DNA of 64,000 bases from assembly GCF_000631985.1 (NCBI RefSeq), contig NZ_JFYN01000012.1, forward strand, positions 186,001 through 250,000. Reading direction: 5' to 3'. Positions 1-10,317 of the stretch are shown here, in pieces (the stretch's first letter is position 1; the number at the start of each line of letters is the position of its first letter). The notes below the pieces were generated by a model. That model searched no databases, was not told where the DNA came from, and worked only from the letters and a program-made list of their open reading frames with translations. Source of the DNA: Pseudomonas sp. RIT288 (GTDB lineage Bacteria; Pseudomonadota; Gammaproteobacteria; Pseudomonadales; Pseudomonadaceae). The translations under genes and the position numbers were made by a program.

Positions 1-841
1 GCATCTTCATTTTGGCAGCAGGTGTGGTCCAAATGGCTTTCTCAAGGTCGAATTCTTTCCATTCGGCCAATCGAACCATGCCGGGTCGTGATGCTGTCCA
101 GATACAAAGCCATGCAGCGGTACGGGCTGTCAGTCTGCTTGGTGTGTTTCTGAGCGCCTGGAGGAATTCAGCCAGCTCAGGCTCAAGCAAATGTGGATGC
201 TGCTGAGTCTTCGGGGCTTGGGCTGCAATGTCACGTAGGCGGCTGCCCGGATCGTTTTCGGTGAGCCCTAAGCCGATGGCTCGGCCGAAGATCTGATTGA
301 TCCAGGTTTGGCACTTTTCCGCCACGTTGTGTGCGTTTCGGGTTTCGAGGGATGCCTGGAGTTCTGCGCAGTCGGTACGGGTGATTTCGTCGAGGGGCTT
401 ATCTCCCAATGCCGGTAGGATGTCCTTGTCGAGGTAAGTGCGGATCTTGTTAAGAGTGGAGGGAGCGAGGCCCTTTTCTTCTTTGGCCTTGAGCCAAGCT
501 TCAGCAGCAGCTCGGAAGGTCCGAGTCCTGGCAGCGTCAATGGCAGCTTTGGCGGAGCGTTTCTGTTCGAGAGGATCGGCGCCGCTGCTAACTACCTTGC
601 GTAGTTCGGCAGCTTTGTCCCGTGCCAATGCACCGCTTACTTCCGGGTAGCCCCCGAGCCCCATCCAAGCCCAATTGCCCGCCGGACGTTTGTAGCGGAG
701 CTGCCAGGATTTACCACCATCAGGCTTGACCCTGAAGTAGAGGCCGTTTCCGTCCAGTTCCCGGTATTCCTTTGATTCCGGCTCCAGCCCCGCAAGTGTC
801 GTGTCTGCGAGAGGGCGGCGCTTGATGTCTGCGCGCTTCAT
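1..841 (-). CDS. P4-type tyrosine integrase, 3' part cut off by the window edge
   Basis: Site-specific recombinase that would integrate and excise a genomic island. About 280 residues are readable from the ATG at 841 and no stop is reached before position 1, so the C-terminus lies outside. The N-terminus (MKRADIKRRPLADTTLAGLE, then a DGNGLYFRVKPDGGKSW segment) is the arm-binding DUF4102-like domain of P4-family integrases. A SAM-like core-binding domain follows at about residues 100-180 (LAPSTLNKIRTYLDKDILPA). The catalytic domain begins near the edge, with the first catalytic Arg probably in TASRPGM and the WKEFDL...W...KMK stretch typical of the family; the HxxR and Tyr boxes are not visible. 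It is co-directional with and just downstream of tRNA-Leu, the usual place for such a gene. Confidence 0.9.
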   Translation of the reverse strand, partial: MKRADIKRRPLADTTLAGLEPESKEYRELDGNGLYFRVKPDGGKSWQLRYKRPAGNWAWMGLGGYPEVSGALARDKAAELRKVVSSGADPLEQKRSAKAAIDAARTRTFRAAAEAWLKAKEEKGLAPSTLNKIRTYLDKDILPALGDKPLDEITRTDCAELQASLETRNAHNVAEKCQTWINQIFGRAIGLGLTENDPGSRLRDIAAQAPKTQQHPHLLEPELAEFLQALRNTPSRLTARTAAWLCIWTASRPGMVRLAEWKEFDLEKAIWTTPAAKMKM

Positions 842-864
842 CCTTGTATCCCAAAGTTCGGTAT

Positions 865-920
865 TTTTCTCAGGATACAAGCAGGGATACAGGGATACAA
901 CGGATAAGGGGATACAGAGG
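865..920. repeat. Cluster of GGATACA repeats upstream of the integrase
   Basis: At least four direct copies of GGGATACA or a close variant lie between about 872 and 918, and an inverted copy (TGTATCC) sits at about 844-850. They fall between the integrase start and the tRNA 3' end. This is where P4-like integrases and their excisionases have arm-type binding sites, so that role is inferred from position and spacing only. Confidence 0.55.
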
Positions 921-935
921 TAGATAGCCAGACAC

Positions 936-963
936 AAAAAAACCGGCTCAAGTGGCCGGTTTC
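936..963 (-). terminator. Rho-independent terminator downstream of tRNA-Leu
   Basis: Read on the minus strand, the AAACCGGC and GCCGGTTT arms (940-947 with 955-962) form an 8-bp stem around a 7-base loop. A run of T follows, from the A-run at 936-942. It lies 45 bases past the tRNA 3' end, so it would stop tRNA-Leu transcription before the integrase. Confidence 0.75.
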
Positions 964-1006
964 TCTGGGTCTGAGAGTCTGGTAGAGACTTTCAGATACT
1001 GCTATA

Positions 1007-1091
1007 TGGTGCCCCGAGGGAGACTCGAACTCCCACTCCTTTCGAAAACGGATTTTGAATCCGCCGCGTCTACCAATTCCGCCATCAGGGC
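1007..1091 (-). tRNA. tRNA-Leu(CAA)
   Basis: Class II tRNA of 85 bases. Read on the minus strand it starts GCCCTGATGGCGGAATTGG, has the anticodon loop TTCAAAA (anticodon CAA), a variable arm, the T-loop GTTCGAGTC and an encoded 3' CCA. The acceptor arms pair (GCCCTGA with TCGGGGC, allowing one G-T). The 3' end faces the integrase, so the 3' half of this gene is the probable attachment site of the island to the left. Confidence 0.97.
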
Positions 1092-1104
1092 TCAATGGCG
1101 GCGA

Positions 1105-1133
1105 AGTATAGAGAGGTGATTACCGTTGGTCAA
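1105..1133 (-). promoter_or_regulatory. Sigma-70 promoter of tRNA-Leu
   Basis: On the minus strand TTGACC (1128-1133) and TATACT (1105-1110) are separated by exactly 17 bases. The -10 box lies 13 bases before the first tRNA base, which puts the transcription start very near the mature 5' end. Confidence 0.75.
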
Positions 1134-1199
1134 TCACGTTTCATGGTCAATTTTTGATATTTCCGCTAGACTTTCCGGCCCTGCTAGACGAACCCCATC

Positions 1200-3394
<2,195 letters not shown>

Positions 3395-3437
3395 GTTTTC
3401 TGACCCCAAGATTCAACATTTGCAACTGGAGTGCTAA

Positions 3438-3776
3438 ATGAGCTTTTTTATCTCTAATGCCATGGCTGACGCAGCTGCACCGGCTGCTGCTGGCCCAATG
3501 GGCGGCGGCTTCGAGTGGATTTTCCTGGTCGGCTTCCTGGTCATCTTCTACCTGATGATCTGGCGTCCACAGGCCAAGCGCGCCAAAGAGCAGAAGAACC
3601 TGCTGAGCAGCCTTGCGAAGGGCGACGAAGTGGTCACCACCGGCGGCATCGCCGGCAAGATCACCAAAGTGGCCGATGACTTCGTGGTTCTGGAAGTTTC
3701 CGACACCGTGGAAATGAAGTTCCAGAAGGGCGCCATCGCCGCCACGCTGCCAAAAGGCACGCTGAAAGCGATCTAA
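3438..3776 (+). CDS. yajC: Preprotein translocase subunit YajC
   Basis: Small inner-membrane protein that associates with SecD and SecF in the Sec holo-translocon. It has 112 residues: an Ala/Gly-rich N-terminus, one membrane segment at about 25-44 (WIFLVGFLVIFYLMIW), then the conserved RPQAKRAKEQKNLLSSLAKGDEVVTTGGIAGKI region in the cytoplasm. It lies between tgt and secD, the standard order. Confidence 0.96.
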   Translation: MSFFISNAMADAAAPAAAGPMGGGFEWIFLVGFLVIFYLMIWRPQAKRAKEQKNLLSSLAKGDEVVTTGGIAGKITKVADDFVVLEVSDTVEMKFQKGAIAATLPKGTLKAI

Positions 3777-3800
3777 GGTTCCAACTTCTACTCAATCGAC

Positions 3801-3819
3801 GGGGCGCGCAAGGCGCCCC
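3801..3819 (+). other. GC-rich hairpin between yajC and secD
   Basis: GGGGCGC (3801-3807) and GCGCCCC (3813-3819) form a perfect 7-bp stem with a 5-base loop. There is no T-run, so it is not a complete terminator. It could tune secD expression or protect the yajC mRNA end; this is inferred from structure alone. Confidence 0.4.
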
Positions 3820-3840
3820 GCGTTCATAACGGGCGGCGTG

Positions 3841-5709
3841 ATGCTGAACAAATATCCTCTGTGGAAATACATTCTGATCCTGGCGGTGCTGGCGATCGGT
3901 CTGATTTATTCCGCTCCCAATCTATACCCCGATGACCCGGCCATTCAGATCAGCGGCGCCAGCACGGCACTGCAGGTCAATCAGGCCGATCTGGATCGCG
4001 TCAGCACCGCGCTGCGTGAGTCTGGGATCAACGTCAAGGCAGCCTCGCTGGCCGCCAATGGCAAGGGCGGTCTGGTCCGCCTGACCAAGGCTGAAGACCA
4101 GCTGCCGGCCAAGGACGTTGTGCGCAAGGCATTGGGTGATGACTACGTCGTTGCATTGAACCTGGCACAAACCACCCCGCAATGGCTGCGCAATCTGGGC
4201 GCGCACCCGATGAAGCTGGGTCTGGACTTGTCCGGTGGTGTGCACTTCCTGCTGGAAGTGGACATGGACAAAGCCCTCGACGCCCGCCTGAAAGTCTATG
4301 AAGGCGACGTCAAGAGCCTGCTGCGTAAAGATAAGCTGCGCTATCGCAGCCTGCCGCAACTCAATGGTGCCATTCAGTTGGGCTTCAGCGATGCTGACTC
4401 CCGCGAACAGGCCCGTGCGCTGATTCGCAAGAACTTCAACGATTTCGACATTGTTCCGGCCGACCTCAACGGTCAACCGGTGCTGCGTCTGGCGATGACC
4501 CCGGCCAAGCTGGCGGAAATCCGTGAATACTCCATCAAGCAGAACTTGACCACGGTACGTAACCGCGTCAACGAGCTGGGTGTTGCCGAACCGATCGTTC
4601 AGCGTCAGGGTGCCAACCGCATCGTGGTTGAGCTGCCGGGCGTGCAGGACACTGCCGAAGCCAAGCGTATTCTCGGCAAGACCGCCAACCTGGAATTCCG
4701 TCTGGCTGCAGAGCCGGGTGCTTCGAAAGCCACTTCCGAATCGTTCGAGTTCCGTGAGGGCAACCGTCCTCCGGCGCAGATCGAACGTGGCCTGATCATC
4801 ACCGGTGACCAGGTGACCGATGCCAAGGCCGGTTTCGGCGAGCACGGCACACCTGAAGTGAACATCCGTCTGGATGGTCACGGTGGCGAGCTGATGAGCC
4901 GCGCAACCCGTTCGAACGTGGGCCGCAGCATGGCGGTGATCTTCATCGAACAGCGTCCGGTGACCACCTACGTCAAGCAGGTTGTCGACGGCGTCGAGAA
5001 AGACGTGCCGGTGCAGACCTTCAAGGAAGAGAAGAAGATCATCAGCCTGGCGACCATTCAATCGCCGCTGGGTGCACAGTTCCGCATCACCGGCCTGAAC
5101 GGCCAGGGCGAATCGTCCGAACTGGCACTGCTGCTGCGTGCCGGTGGTCTGGCCGCTCCGATGTACTTCGCGGAAGAGCGCACAATCGGTCCGAGCCTGG
5201 GTGCTGACAACATCACCAAAGGTATCGATGCATCGCTGTGGGGCATGCTGTTCGTCTCGCTGTTCATTATCGCCATCTACCGCTTCTTCGGTGTGATCGC
5301 CACGGTCGCACTGGCGGTGAACATGGTGCTGCTGCTGGCGCTGATGTCGCTGCTGGGTGCAACGCTGACCCTGCCGGGTATCGCCGGTATCGTCTTGACC
5401 ATGGGTATGGCGGTCGACGCCAACGTGCTGATCTTCTCGCGGATCCGTGAAGAGATCGCCGCCGGCATGACCGTGCAGCGTGCAATCAACGAAGGCTTCG
5501 GCCGGGCATTCACTGCGATTCTCGACGCCAACCTGACCACTCTGCTGGTCGGCGGCATCCTCTTCGCCATGGGCACCGGCCCGGTGAAGGGCTTCGCAGT
5601 GACCATGTCCCTCGGGATCTTTACCTCGATGTTCACGGCCATCATGGTGACCCGCGCAATGGTCAACCTGATCTTCGGCGGACGTGACTTCAAGAAGTTG
5701 TGGATTTAA
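3841..5709 (+). CDS. secD: Protein translocase subunit SecD
   Basis: With SecF it uses the proton gradient to pull preproteins through SecYEG. The protein has 622 residues from ATG 3841; a GTG codon immediately before it at 3838 is also in frame but less likely. An N-terminal membrane segment (about 7-26) is followed by the large periplasmic P1 domain, including GLDLSGGVHFLLEVDM. Five C-terminal membrane helices follow from about residue 455, with IAGIVLTMGMAVDANVLIF and the IREE motif of the SecD/F RND family. secF follows after 9 bases. Confidence 0.97.
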   Translation: MLNKYPLWKYILILAVLAIGLIYSAPNLYPDDPAIQISGASTALQVNQADLDRVSTALRESGINVKAASLAANGKGGLVRLTKAEDQLPAKDVVRKALGDDYVVALNLAQTTPQWLRNLGAHPMKLGLDLSGGVHFLLEVDMDKALDARLKVYEGDVKSLLRKDKLRYRSLPQLNGAIQLGFSDADSREQARALIRKNFNDFDIVPADLNGQPVLRLAMTPAKLAEIREYSIKQNLTTVRNRVNELGVAEPIVQRQGANRIVVELPGVQDTAEAKRILGKTANLEFRLAAEPGASKATSESFEFREGNRPPAQIERGLIITGDQVTDAKAGFGEHGTPEVNIRLDGHGGELMSRATRSNVGRSMAVIFIEQRPVTTYVKQVVDGVEKDVPVQTFKEEKKIISLATIQSPLGAQFRITGLNGQGESSELALLLRAGGLAAPMYFAEERTIGPSLGADNITKGIDASLWGMLFVSLFIIAIYRFFGVIATVALAVNMVLLLALMSLLGATLTLPGIAGIVLTMGMAVDANVLIFSRIREEIAAGMTVQRAINEGFGRAFTAILDANLTTLLVGGILFAMGTGPVKGFAVTMSLGIFTSMFTAIMVTRAMVNLIFGGRDFKKLWI

Positions 5710-5718
5710 GGGGCTGCC

Positions 5719-6633
5719 ATGTTACGTACAATCAACTTCATGGGCGTTCGCAACTTTGCGTTCGGCGTCACTGTGTTTCTCACCGTCCTGGCCTTGTTCA
5801 GCGTTTTCCACAAGGGCATGAACTGGGGTCTGGACTTCACCGGCGGTACGCTCATCGAGCTGACCTACGAGCGTCCGGCTGACGTCACCAAAGTGCGCGA
5901 GCAACTGGTGACGTCCGGTTACCACGAAGCCATCGTGCAGAACTTCGGTGCGACCACCGACCTGCTGGTGCGCATGCCGGGTGAAGACCCGCAACTGGGC
6001 CATCAGGTAGCAGACGCGCTGCAGAAGGTCGGTGGCGACAACCCGGCGACGGTCAAGCGTGTCGAGTTCGTCGGCCCGCAGGTCGGTGAAGAGCTGCGCG
6101 ACCAGGGCGGCCTCGGCATGCTCCTGGCGCTCGGCGGCATCCTGATCTACCTGGCTTTCCGCTTTCAGTGGAAATTTGCGGTCGGCGCCATCGTTTCGCT
6201 GATTCACGACGTGATCGTGACTGTCGGTATCCTGTCGTTCTTCCAGATCACCTTCGACCTGACGGTGCTGGCGGCGGTACTGGCGATCATCGGTTACTCG
6301 CTGAACGACACCATCGTCGTGTTCGACCGGGTTCGTGAGAACTTCCGTGTGCTGCGCAAGGCTTCGCTGATCGAGAACATCAACATCTCGACCACTCAGA
6401 CCCTGCTGCGGACCATGGCAACGTCGATCTCCACCTTGCTGGCGATCGCTGCGCTGCTGTTCTTCGGTGGCGACAACCTGTTCGGCTTCTCCATCGCCCT
6501 GTTCATCGGTGTTCTGGCGGGTACCTACTCGTCGATCTACATCGCGAACGTGGTGCTGATCTGGCTGAACCTGAGCACCGAGGATCTGATTCCTCCGGCC
6601 AACACCGAGAAGGAAGTCGACGACCGTCCGTAA
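5719..6633 (+). CDS. secF: Protein translocase subunit SecF
   Basis: Partner of SecD in proton-driven preprotein export. It has 304 residues: helix 1 at about 15-33, a short periplasmic domain starting GLDFTGGTLIELTYERP, and five C-terminal helices. Family motifs are VGPQVGEELRDQG, IGYSLNDTIVVFDRVREN and TLLRTMATSIST. It ends the yajC-secD-secF operon; a strong terminator follows at 6667. Confidence 0.97.
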   Translation: MLRTINFMGVRNFAFGVTVFLTVLALFSVFHKGMNWGLDFTGGTLIELTYERPADVTKVREQLVTSGYHEAIVQNFGATTDLLVRMPGEDPQLGHQVADALQKVGGDNPATVKRVEFVGPQVGEELRDQGGLGMLLALGGILIYLAFRFQWKFAVGAIVSLIHDVIVTVGILSFFQITFDLTVLAAVLAIIGYSLNDTIVVFDRVRENFRVLRKASLIENINISTTQTLLRTMATSISTLLAIAALLFFGGDNLFGFSIALFIGVLAGTYSSIYIANVVLIWLNLSTEDLIPPANTEKEVDDRP

Positions 6634-6666
6634 CGGCCATCGCTTCACCGGTTGTCAGCCCAGAAA

Positions 6667-6695
6667 AGGCGCGAGTTGAACTCGCGCCTTTTTTT
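6667..6695 (+). terminator. Terminator of the queA-secF operon
   Basis: AGGCGCGAGT and ACTCGCGCCT form a perfect 10-bp stem with a 3-base loop, followed by six T. It stands 33 bases after the secF stop. Confidence 0.9.
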
Positions 6696-6754
6696 ATGCT
6701 CCAAGGCTGGGAGAAGCGCGGGCGCGTCCCGCATGTGATGGTCAGGAGGTTCAT

Positions 6755-7303
6755 GTGAACAAGTCGTTGCTGGTTGGTGCGGTATTGGGTGCTGTCGGTG
6801 TGACTGCCGGGGGTGCTGTTGCCACCTACAGCCTGGTTAAAAGCGGCCCTGAGTATGCGCAAGTGCTGGCCGTAGAACCGGTCAAAACACAGATCAAGAC
6901 TCCACGTGAAGTGTGCAAGGATGTTGCTGTAACCCGCCAGGCGCCGGTCAAGGATCAACACCAGATCCTCGGTACCGCGATTGGTGCGGTAGCGGGTGGT
7001 TTGCTGGGTAACCAGATCGGCGGCGGTACCGGCAAGAAGATTGCCACGGTCGCTGGCGCGGTGGGTGGCGGATATGCCGGTAACAAGGTGCAGGAAGGCA
7101 TGCAGAACCGCGACACCTACACCACCACGCAGACTCGCTGTAACACCGTGAATGACATCAGTGACAAGGTTGTCGGTTACGACGTGCGTTATTCGCTGGA
7201 TGGCAAGGAAGGCAAAGTGCGGATGGATCGTGATCCGGGCAACCAGATTCCGGTCGACAAGGAAGGCAAGCTGATTCTGTCGCAAAATCAGCCGGCTCAG
7301 TAA
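6755..7303 (+). CDS. Glycine-zipper 2TM domain envelope protein
   Basis: The protein has 182 residues and a GTG start preceded by AGGAGG at a good distance; the ATG two bases upstream is followed at once by a stop. The N-terminus (MNKSLLVGAVLGAVGVTAGGAVATY) is a membrane anchor or uncleaved signal. Residues about 70-115 form the Gly-zipper hairpin (ILGTAIGAVAGGLLGNQIGG, then ATVAGAVGGGYAGNKVQEG) of the Rick_17kDa/glycine-zipper-2TM family, outer-membrane or periplasmic proteins of poorly defined function. It stands alone between two terminators. Confidence 0.85.
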   Translation: MNKSLLVGAVLGAVGVTAGGAVATYSLVKSGPEYAQVLAVEPVKTQIKTPREVCKDVAVTRQAPVKDQHQILGTAIGAVAGGLLGNQIGGGTGKKIATVAGAVGGGYAGNKVQEGMQNRDTYTTTQTRCNTVNDISDKVVGYDVRYSLDGKEGKVRMDRDPGNQIPVDKEGKLILSQNQPAQ

Positions 7304-7324
7304 CGCTCTGATCGTTTTAAAAAG

Positions 7325-7348
7325 AAGCACCCTGCGGGGTGCTTTTTT
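7325..7348 (+). terminator. Terminator of the glycine-zipper gene
   Basis: AAGCACCC and GGGTGCTT pair around a 4-base loop and are followed by a T-run, 21 bases after the stop codon. Confidence 0.85.
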
Positions 7349-7382
7349 GTGCCTGCGATTTTTGGCTACACCGTCCCCTCCT

Positions 7383-7472
7383 TGTGGGGGCGAGCCTGCT
7401 CGCGAATGCGGTGTGCCAGCCGACGACAATGTTGATTGTCAGAATGCATTCGCGAGCAGGCTCGCTCCCACA
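7383..7472. repeat. Inverted REP pair, GAGCGAGCCTGCTCGCGA family
   Basis: Two oppositely oriented copies of a sequence of the type TGTGGGAGCGAGCCTGCTCGCGAA face each other across about 40 unrelated bases. Each copy also holds its own short palindrome. This is the REPIN layout known from P. fluorescens genomes. It lies between two convergent terminators. Confidence 0.88.
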
Positions 7473-7512
7473 TGAAGATTTTGGTGATCTGAAGATCGAG
7501 TTACAGGCATAA

Positions 7513-7538
7513 AAAAAGCACCCCGAAGGGTGCTTTTT
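7513..7538 (-). terminator. Terminator of suhB
   Basis: AAAAAGCACCC and GGGTGCTTTTT pair perfectly around CGAA. On the minus strand the stem is followed by seven T. It starts 17 bases beyond the suhB stop. Confidence 0.87.
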
Positions 7539-7554
7539 GCGTTTCGCGGGAAGC

Positions 7555-8373
7555 TTAGCGCTTCAGCGAAGCCGGCAGGTGCGGCTGGATCGCCGTCAGC
7601 ACTGCCTTGAAGCATTTGGTGTTGCCGGCAACGATGTGGCCTTTTTCAAGGAAATCGTGACCGCCGGTGAAGTCGCTCACCAAGCCGCCTGCTTCCTGGA
7701 TCAGCAGAGCGCCTGCAGCCATGTCCCACTCGGACAGGCCCGATTCCCAGAACGCGTCGAAACGACCGGCAGCCACGTAAGCCAGGTCCAGGCTGGCGGA
7801 GCCGGCGCGGCGGATGCCGGCAGTCTGGCCAACCAGGGCGCGGAACATGCCCAGGTAGTTGTCGAGGTTGTCCATCTGGTCGTCACGGAACGGGAAGCCA
7901 GTGCCCAGCAGAGCGCCTTCGAGGCTGGTGCGACCGCTGACGCGCAGGCGACGACCGTTCAGTTGAGCGCCGCGACCACGGCTGGCGGTGAATTCTTCCT
8001 GGCGAACCGGGTCCAGAACCACTGCGTGTTCCAGGCGGCCGCGGTATTTGCAGGCAATGCTGACAGCGAAGTGAGGAATGCCGCGCAGGAAGTTGGTGGT
8101 GCCGTCCAGTGGATCGATGATCCACAGGTACTCTTCACCTTCGATGCCGTTACCCACGTGCATGCCGGTCTCTTCACCCTGGATCGAGTGATTCGGGTAA
8201 GCCTTGCGCAGAGCATCGATGATTTTCTGTTCGGCGGCGCGATCGACCTCGGATACATAATCCTTGGCGTCTTTTTCGTCGACCTTGATGGTATCCAGGC
8301 GCTCGATGGAGCGGAAGATCAGTTCACTGGCGCTGCGGGCGGCGCGCAGCGCGATATTCAGCATGGGCTGCAT
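7555..8373 (-). CDS. suhB: Inositol-1-monophosphatase SuhB
   Basis: Mg-dependent inositol monophosphatase; in enterobacteria SuhB also acts in rRNA transcription antitermination, and in P. aeruginosa it affects virulence regulation. The protein has 272 residues. It contains the lithium-sensitive phosphatase signatures GEETG (metal-binding Glu), WIIDPLDGTTNFLRGIPHF (DPLDGT) and SEWDMAAGALLIQEAGG (WDxAAG). It is transcribed divergently from trmJ, with 145 bases between the starts. Confidence 0.95.
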   Translation of the reverse strand: MQPMLNIALRAARSASELIFRSIERLDTIKVDEKDAKDYVSEVDRAAEQKIIDALRKAYPNHSIQGEETGMHVGNGIEGEEYLWIIDPLDGTTNFLRGIPHFAVSIACKYRGRLEHAVVLDPVRQEEFTASRGRGAQLNGRRLRVSGRTSLEGALLGTGFPFRDDQMDNLDNYLGMFRALVGQTAGIRRAGSASLDLAYVAAGRFDAFWESGLSEWDMAAGALLIQEAGGLVSDFTGGHDFLEKGHIVAGNTKCFKAVLTAIQPHLPASLKR

Positions 8374-8518
8374 GGATGTGTCACCTAAGGTTGTTAAAGA
8401 AAGCCGCGCATTCTATCAGAACTTTTCTTCAGGTGAAGGTCGCTGTTCGCTTTCATAGCTTAACGGTAGGCTGTTCTGTAAGATTTGCACCCCTTTCCTG
8501 TGTCCGAGAGCGCCTCCC

Positions 8519-9289
8519 TTGCTGCAGAACATTCGTGTCGTCCTGGTCAATACCAGTCACCCCGGCAACATCGGCGGGGCCGCGCGCGCCATGAAAAACA
8601 TGGGTCTGTCGCGGCTGGTGCTAGTCGAACCGCGGTTGTTTCCGCATCACGAAGCCGATGCACGAGCTTCCGGTGCCGGGGATATCCTTGAAAATGCGCA
8701 GGTCGTCGCCACCTTGGAAGATGCCTTGGTCGGCTGCAATCTGGTGCTCGGCACCAGCGCCCGTGACCGCCGCATTCCCTGGCCGCTGCTTGATCCCCGC
8801 GAATGCGGGAGCAAAGTGGTCGAGGAGGCGGGGCAGGGCGCACAAATCGCTTTGGTATTCGGTCGTGAAGACTCCGGCCTGACCAACGAGGAGCTGCAGC
8901 GATGTCACTTTCACGTGCATATCCCCTCCGATCCTGAGTTCAGCTCGCTGAACCTCGGGGCGGCGGTGCAGGTATTGAGCTACGAAGTGCGCATGGCCTG
9001 GCTGGCCGCTCAAGGGCAGCCGACCAAGATCGAGAAAGAAGAAGTGGCTTCGGTGAAAAGTGCCGAGCTCGCGACCATGGATGAGCTGGAGCGCTTTTAT
9101 GAGCATCTGGAGCAGACGCTGGTCGCCATCGAATTTCTTGATCCGGAAAAACCGCGGCATTTGATGGCGCGCCTGCGCCGGTTGTACGGACGCAGCTCGG
9201 TCAGCCGGGCGGAAATGAATATTTTGCGTGGCATCCTCACGGAAACCCAAAAAGCGGCCCGTGGTGAGCTTCTTAAGCGGAAGGACTGA
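8519..9289 (+). CDS. trmJ: tRNA (cytidine/uridine-32-2'-O)-methyltransferase TrmJ
   Basis: SPOUT-class enzyme that methylates the ribose of nucleotide 32 in several tRNAs, using SAM. It has 256 residues from a TTG start (LQNIRVVLVNTSHPGNIGGA); no better start lies in frame. The N-terminal SPOUT domain has NTSHPGNIGGAARAMKNMGL, LVFGREDSGLTNEEL and IPSDPEFSSLNLGAAVQVL, the trefoil-knot motifs. A helical C-terminal extension follows. The cysE start is immediately adjacent to or up to 3 bases after the stop. Confidence 0.95.
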   Translation: MLQNIRVVLVNTSHPGNIGGAARAMKNMGLSRLVLVEPRLFPHHEADARASGAGDILENAQVVATLEDALVGCNLVLGTSARDRRIPWPLLDPRECGSKVVEEAGQGAQIALVFGREDSGLTNEELQRCHFHVHIPSDPEFSSLNLGAAVQVLSYEVRMAWLAAQGQPTKIEKEEVASVKSAELATMDELERFYEHLEQTLVAIEFLDPEKPRHLMARLRRLYGRSSVSRAEMNILRGILTETQKAARGELLKRKD

Positions 9290-9292
9290 ATG

Positions 9293-10069
9293 ATGTTTGA
9301 GCGTTTGCGTGAAGATATCCAGAGCGTATTCCATCGAGACCCGGCGGCGCGTAATGCTTTTGAAGTCCTGACCTGCTACCCCGGTATGCACGCGATCTGG
9401 ATTCACCGGTTGGCCGGGATGCTGTGGCGCAATGAGCTGAAATGGCTGGCGCGGCTGGTGTCGAACTTCGGTCGTTGGTTGACCGGGATCGAGATTCATC
9501 CGGGCGCCAAAGTCGGCCGGCGCTTTTTCATTGACCACGGCATGGGCATCGTCATTGGTGAAACCGCCGAGATCGGCGATGACGTGACCATTTATCAGGG
9601 CGTGACCCTCGGCGGCACCAGTTGGAACAAGGGCAAACGCCACCCGACGCTGGGTGACGGCGTTGTCGTGGGTGCCGGCGCCAAAGTGCTCGGGCCGTTC
9701 ACGGTAGGGGCTGGCGCCAAAGTCGGTTCCAATGCCGTAGTGACCAAGGAAGTACCGCCGGGCGCCACGGTGGTGGGGATTCCGGGGCGGATCATCGTCA
9801 AATCCGATGAAGAACAGGACGCCAAGCGCAAGGCGATGGCCGAGAAGATCGGCTTTGACGCCTACGGTGTCAGCGAAGACATGCCCGACCCGGTGGCCCG
9901 TGCCATCGGTCAGTTGCTCGATCACCTGCAAGCGGTGGATGGACGACTGGAGGGGATGTGCGGCGCGCTGAAGGATCTGGGCAGTAATTACTGTGCTAAA
10001 GATCTGCCCGAGCTGCGCGAAGAAGACTTCGCCTGCGTCAAAGGCAAAGACGAATCCAAAGCCGGCTGA
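9293..10069 (+). CDS. cysE: Serine O-acetyltransferase CysE
   Basis: Makes O-acetylserine from serine and acetyl-CoA, the first step of cysteine synthesis. There are two tandem ATGs (9290 and 9293). The second has better spacing from GGAAGGA and gives the conserved [19 protein letters not shown], 258 residues. The left-handed beta-helix has hexapeptide repeats ([40 protein letters not shown]) with the catalytic His region. A charged C-terminal tail follows. CysE lies directly upstream of the isc operon, which uses cysteine as its sulfur source. Confidence 0.96.
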   Translation: MFERLREDIQSVFHRDPAARNAFEVLTCYPGMHAIWIHRLAGMLWRNELKWLARLVSNFGRWLTGIEIHPGAKVGRRFFIDHGMGIVIGETAEIGDDVTIYQGVTLGGTSWNKGKRHPTLGDGVVVGAGAKVLGPFTVGAGAKVGSNAVVTKEVPPGATVVGIPGRIIVKSDEEQDAKRKAMAEKIGFDAYGVSEDMPDPVARAIGQLLDHLQAVDGRLEGMCGALKDLGSNYCAKDLPELREEDFACVKGKDESKAG

Positions 10070-10077
10070 CAGGCTTT

Positions 10078-10158
10078 TGTAGGAGCTGCCGCAGGCTGCG
10101 ATCTTTTGATCTTTTTCAATGCAAAATCAAAAGATCGCAGCCTGCGGCAGCTCCTACA
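10078..10158. repeat. Inverted REP pair, GGAGCTGCCGCAGGCTGCGATC family
   Basis: TGTAGGAGCTGCCGCAGGCTGCGATCTTTTGAT-type arms point toward each other around a short centre, forming a long near-perfect inverted repeat of about 80 bases between cysE and iscR. The transcribed hairpin could help end the trmJ-cysE transcript. Confidence 0.88.
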
Positions 10159-10252
10159 CAGGCATCCGGTAACCGGTGTGCCATTAGGCCGCAGACCCTG
10201 CTATCATTCGCGCGCTCTTTTGCGGGTAAACCCGACTAATGCACTAGGTCTT

Positions 10253-10285
10253 ATAGTTGACTTAAATGCTCGGGAATTGCATACT
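10253..10285 (+). promoter_or_regulatory. iscR promoter with overlapping IscR type-1 site
   Basis: TTGACT (10257-10262) and CATACT (10280-10285) have a 17-base spacer. The segment ATAGTTGAC...TGCTCGGGAAT (10253-10277) closely resembles the operator in the E. coli iscR promoter bound by [2Fe-2S] IscR. Repression by holo-IscR, with release under iron-sulfur shortage, is inferred from that likeness. Confidence 0.75.
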
Positions 10286-10317
10286 CCCGCCCATTCCGAA
10301 CTCCGTGGTAATTGTCC

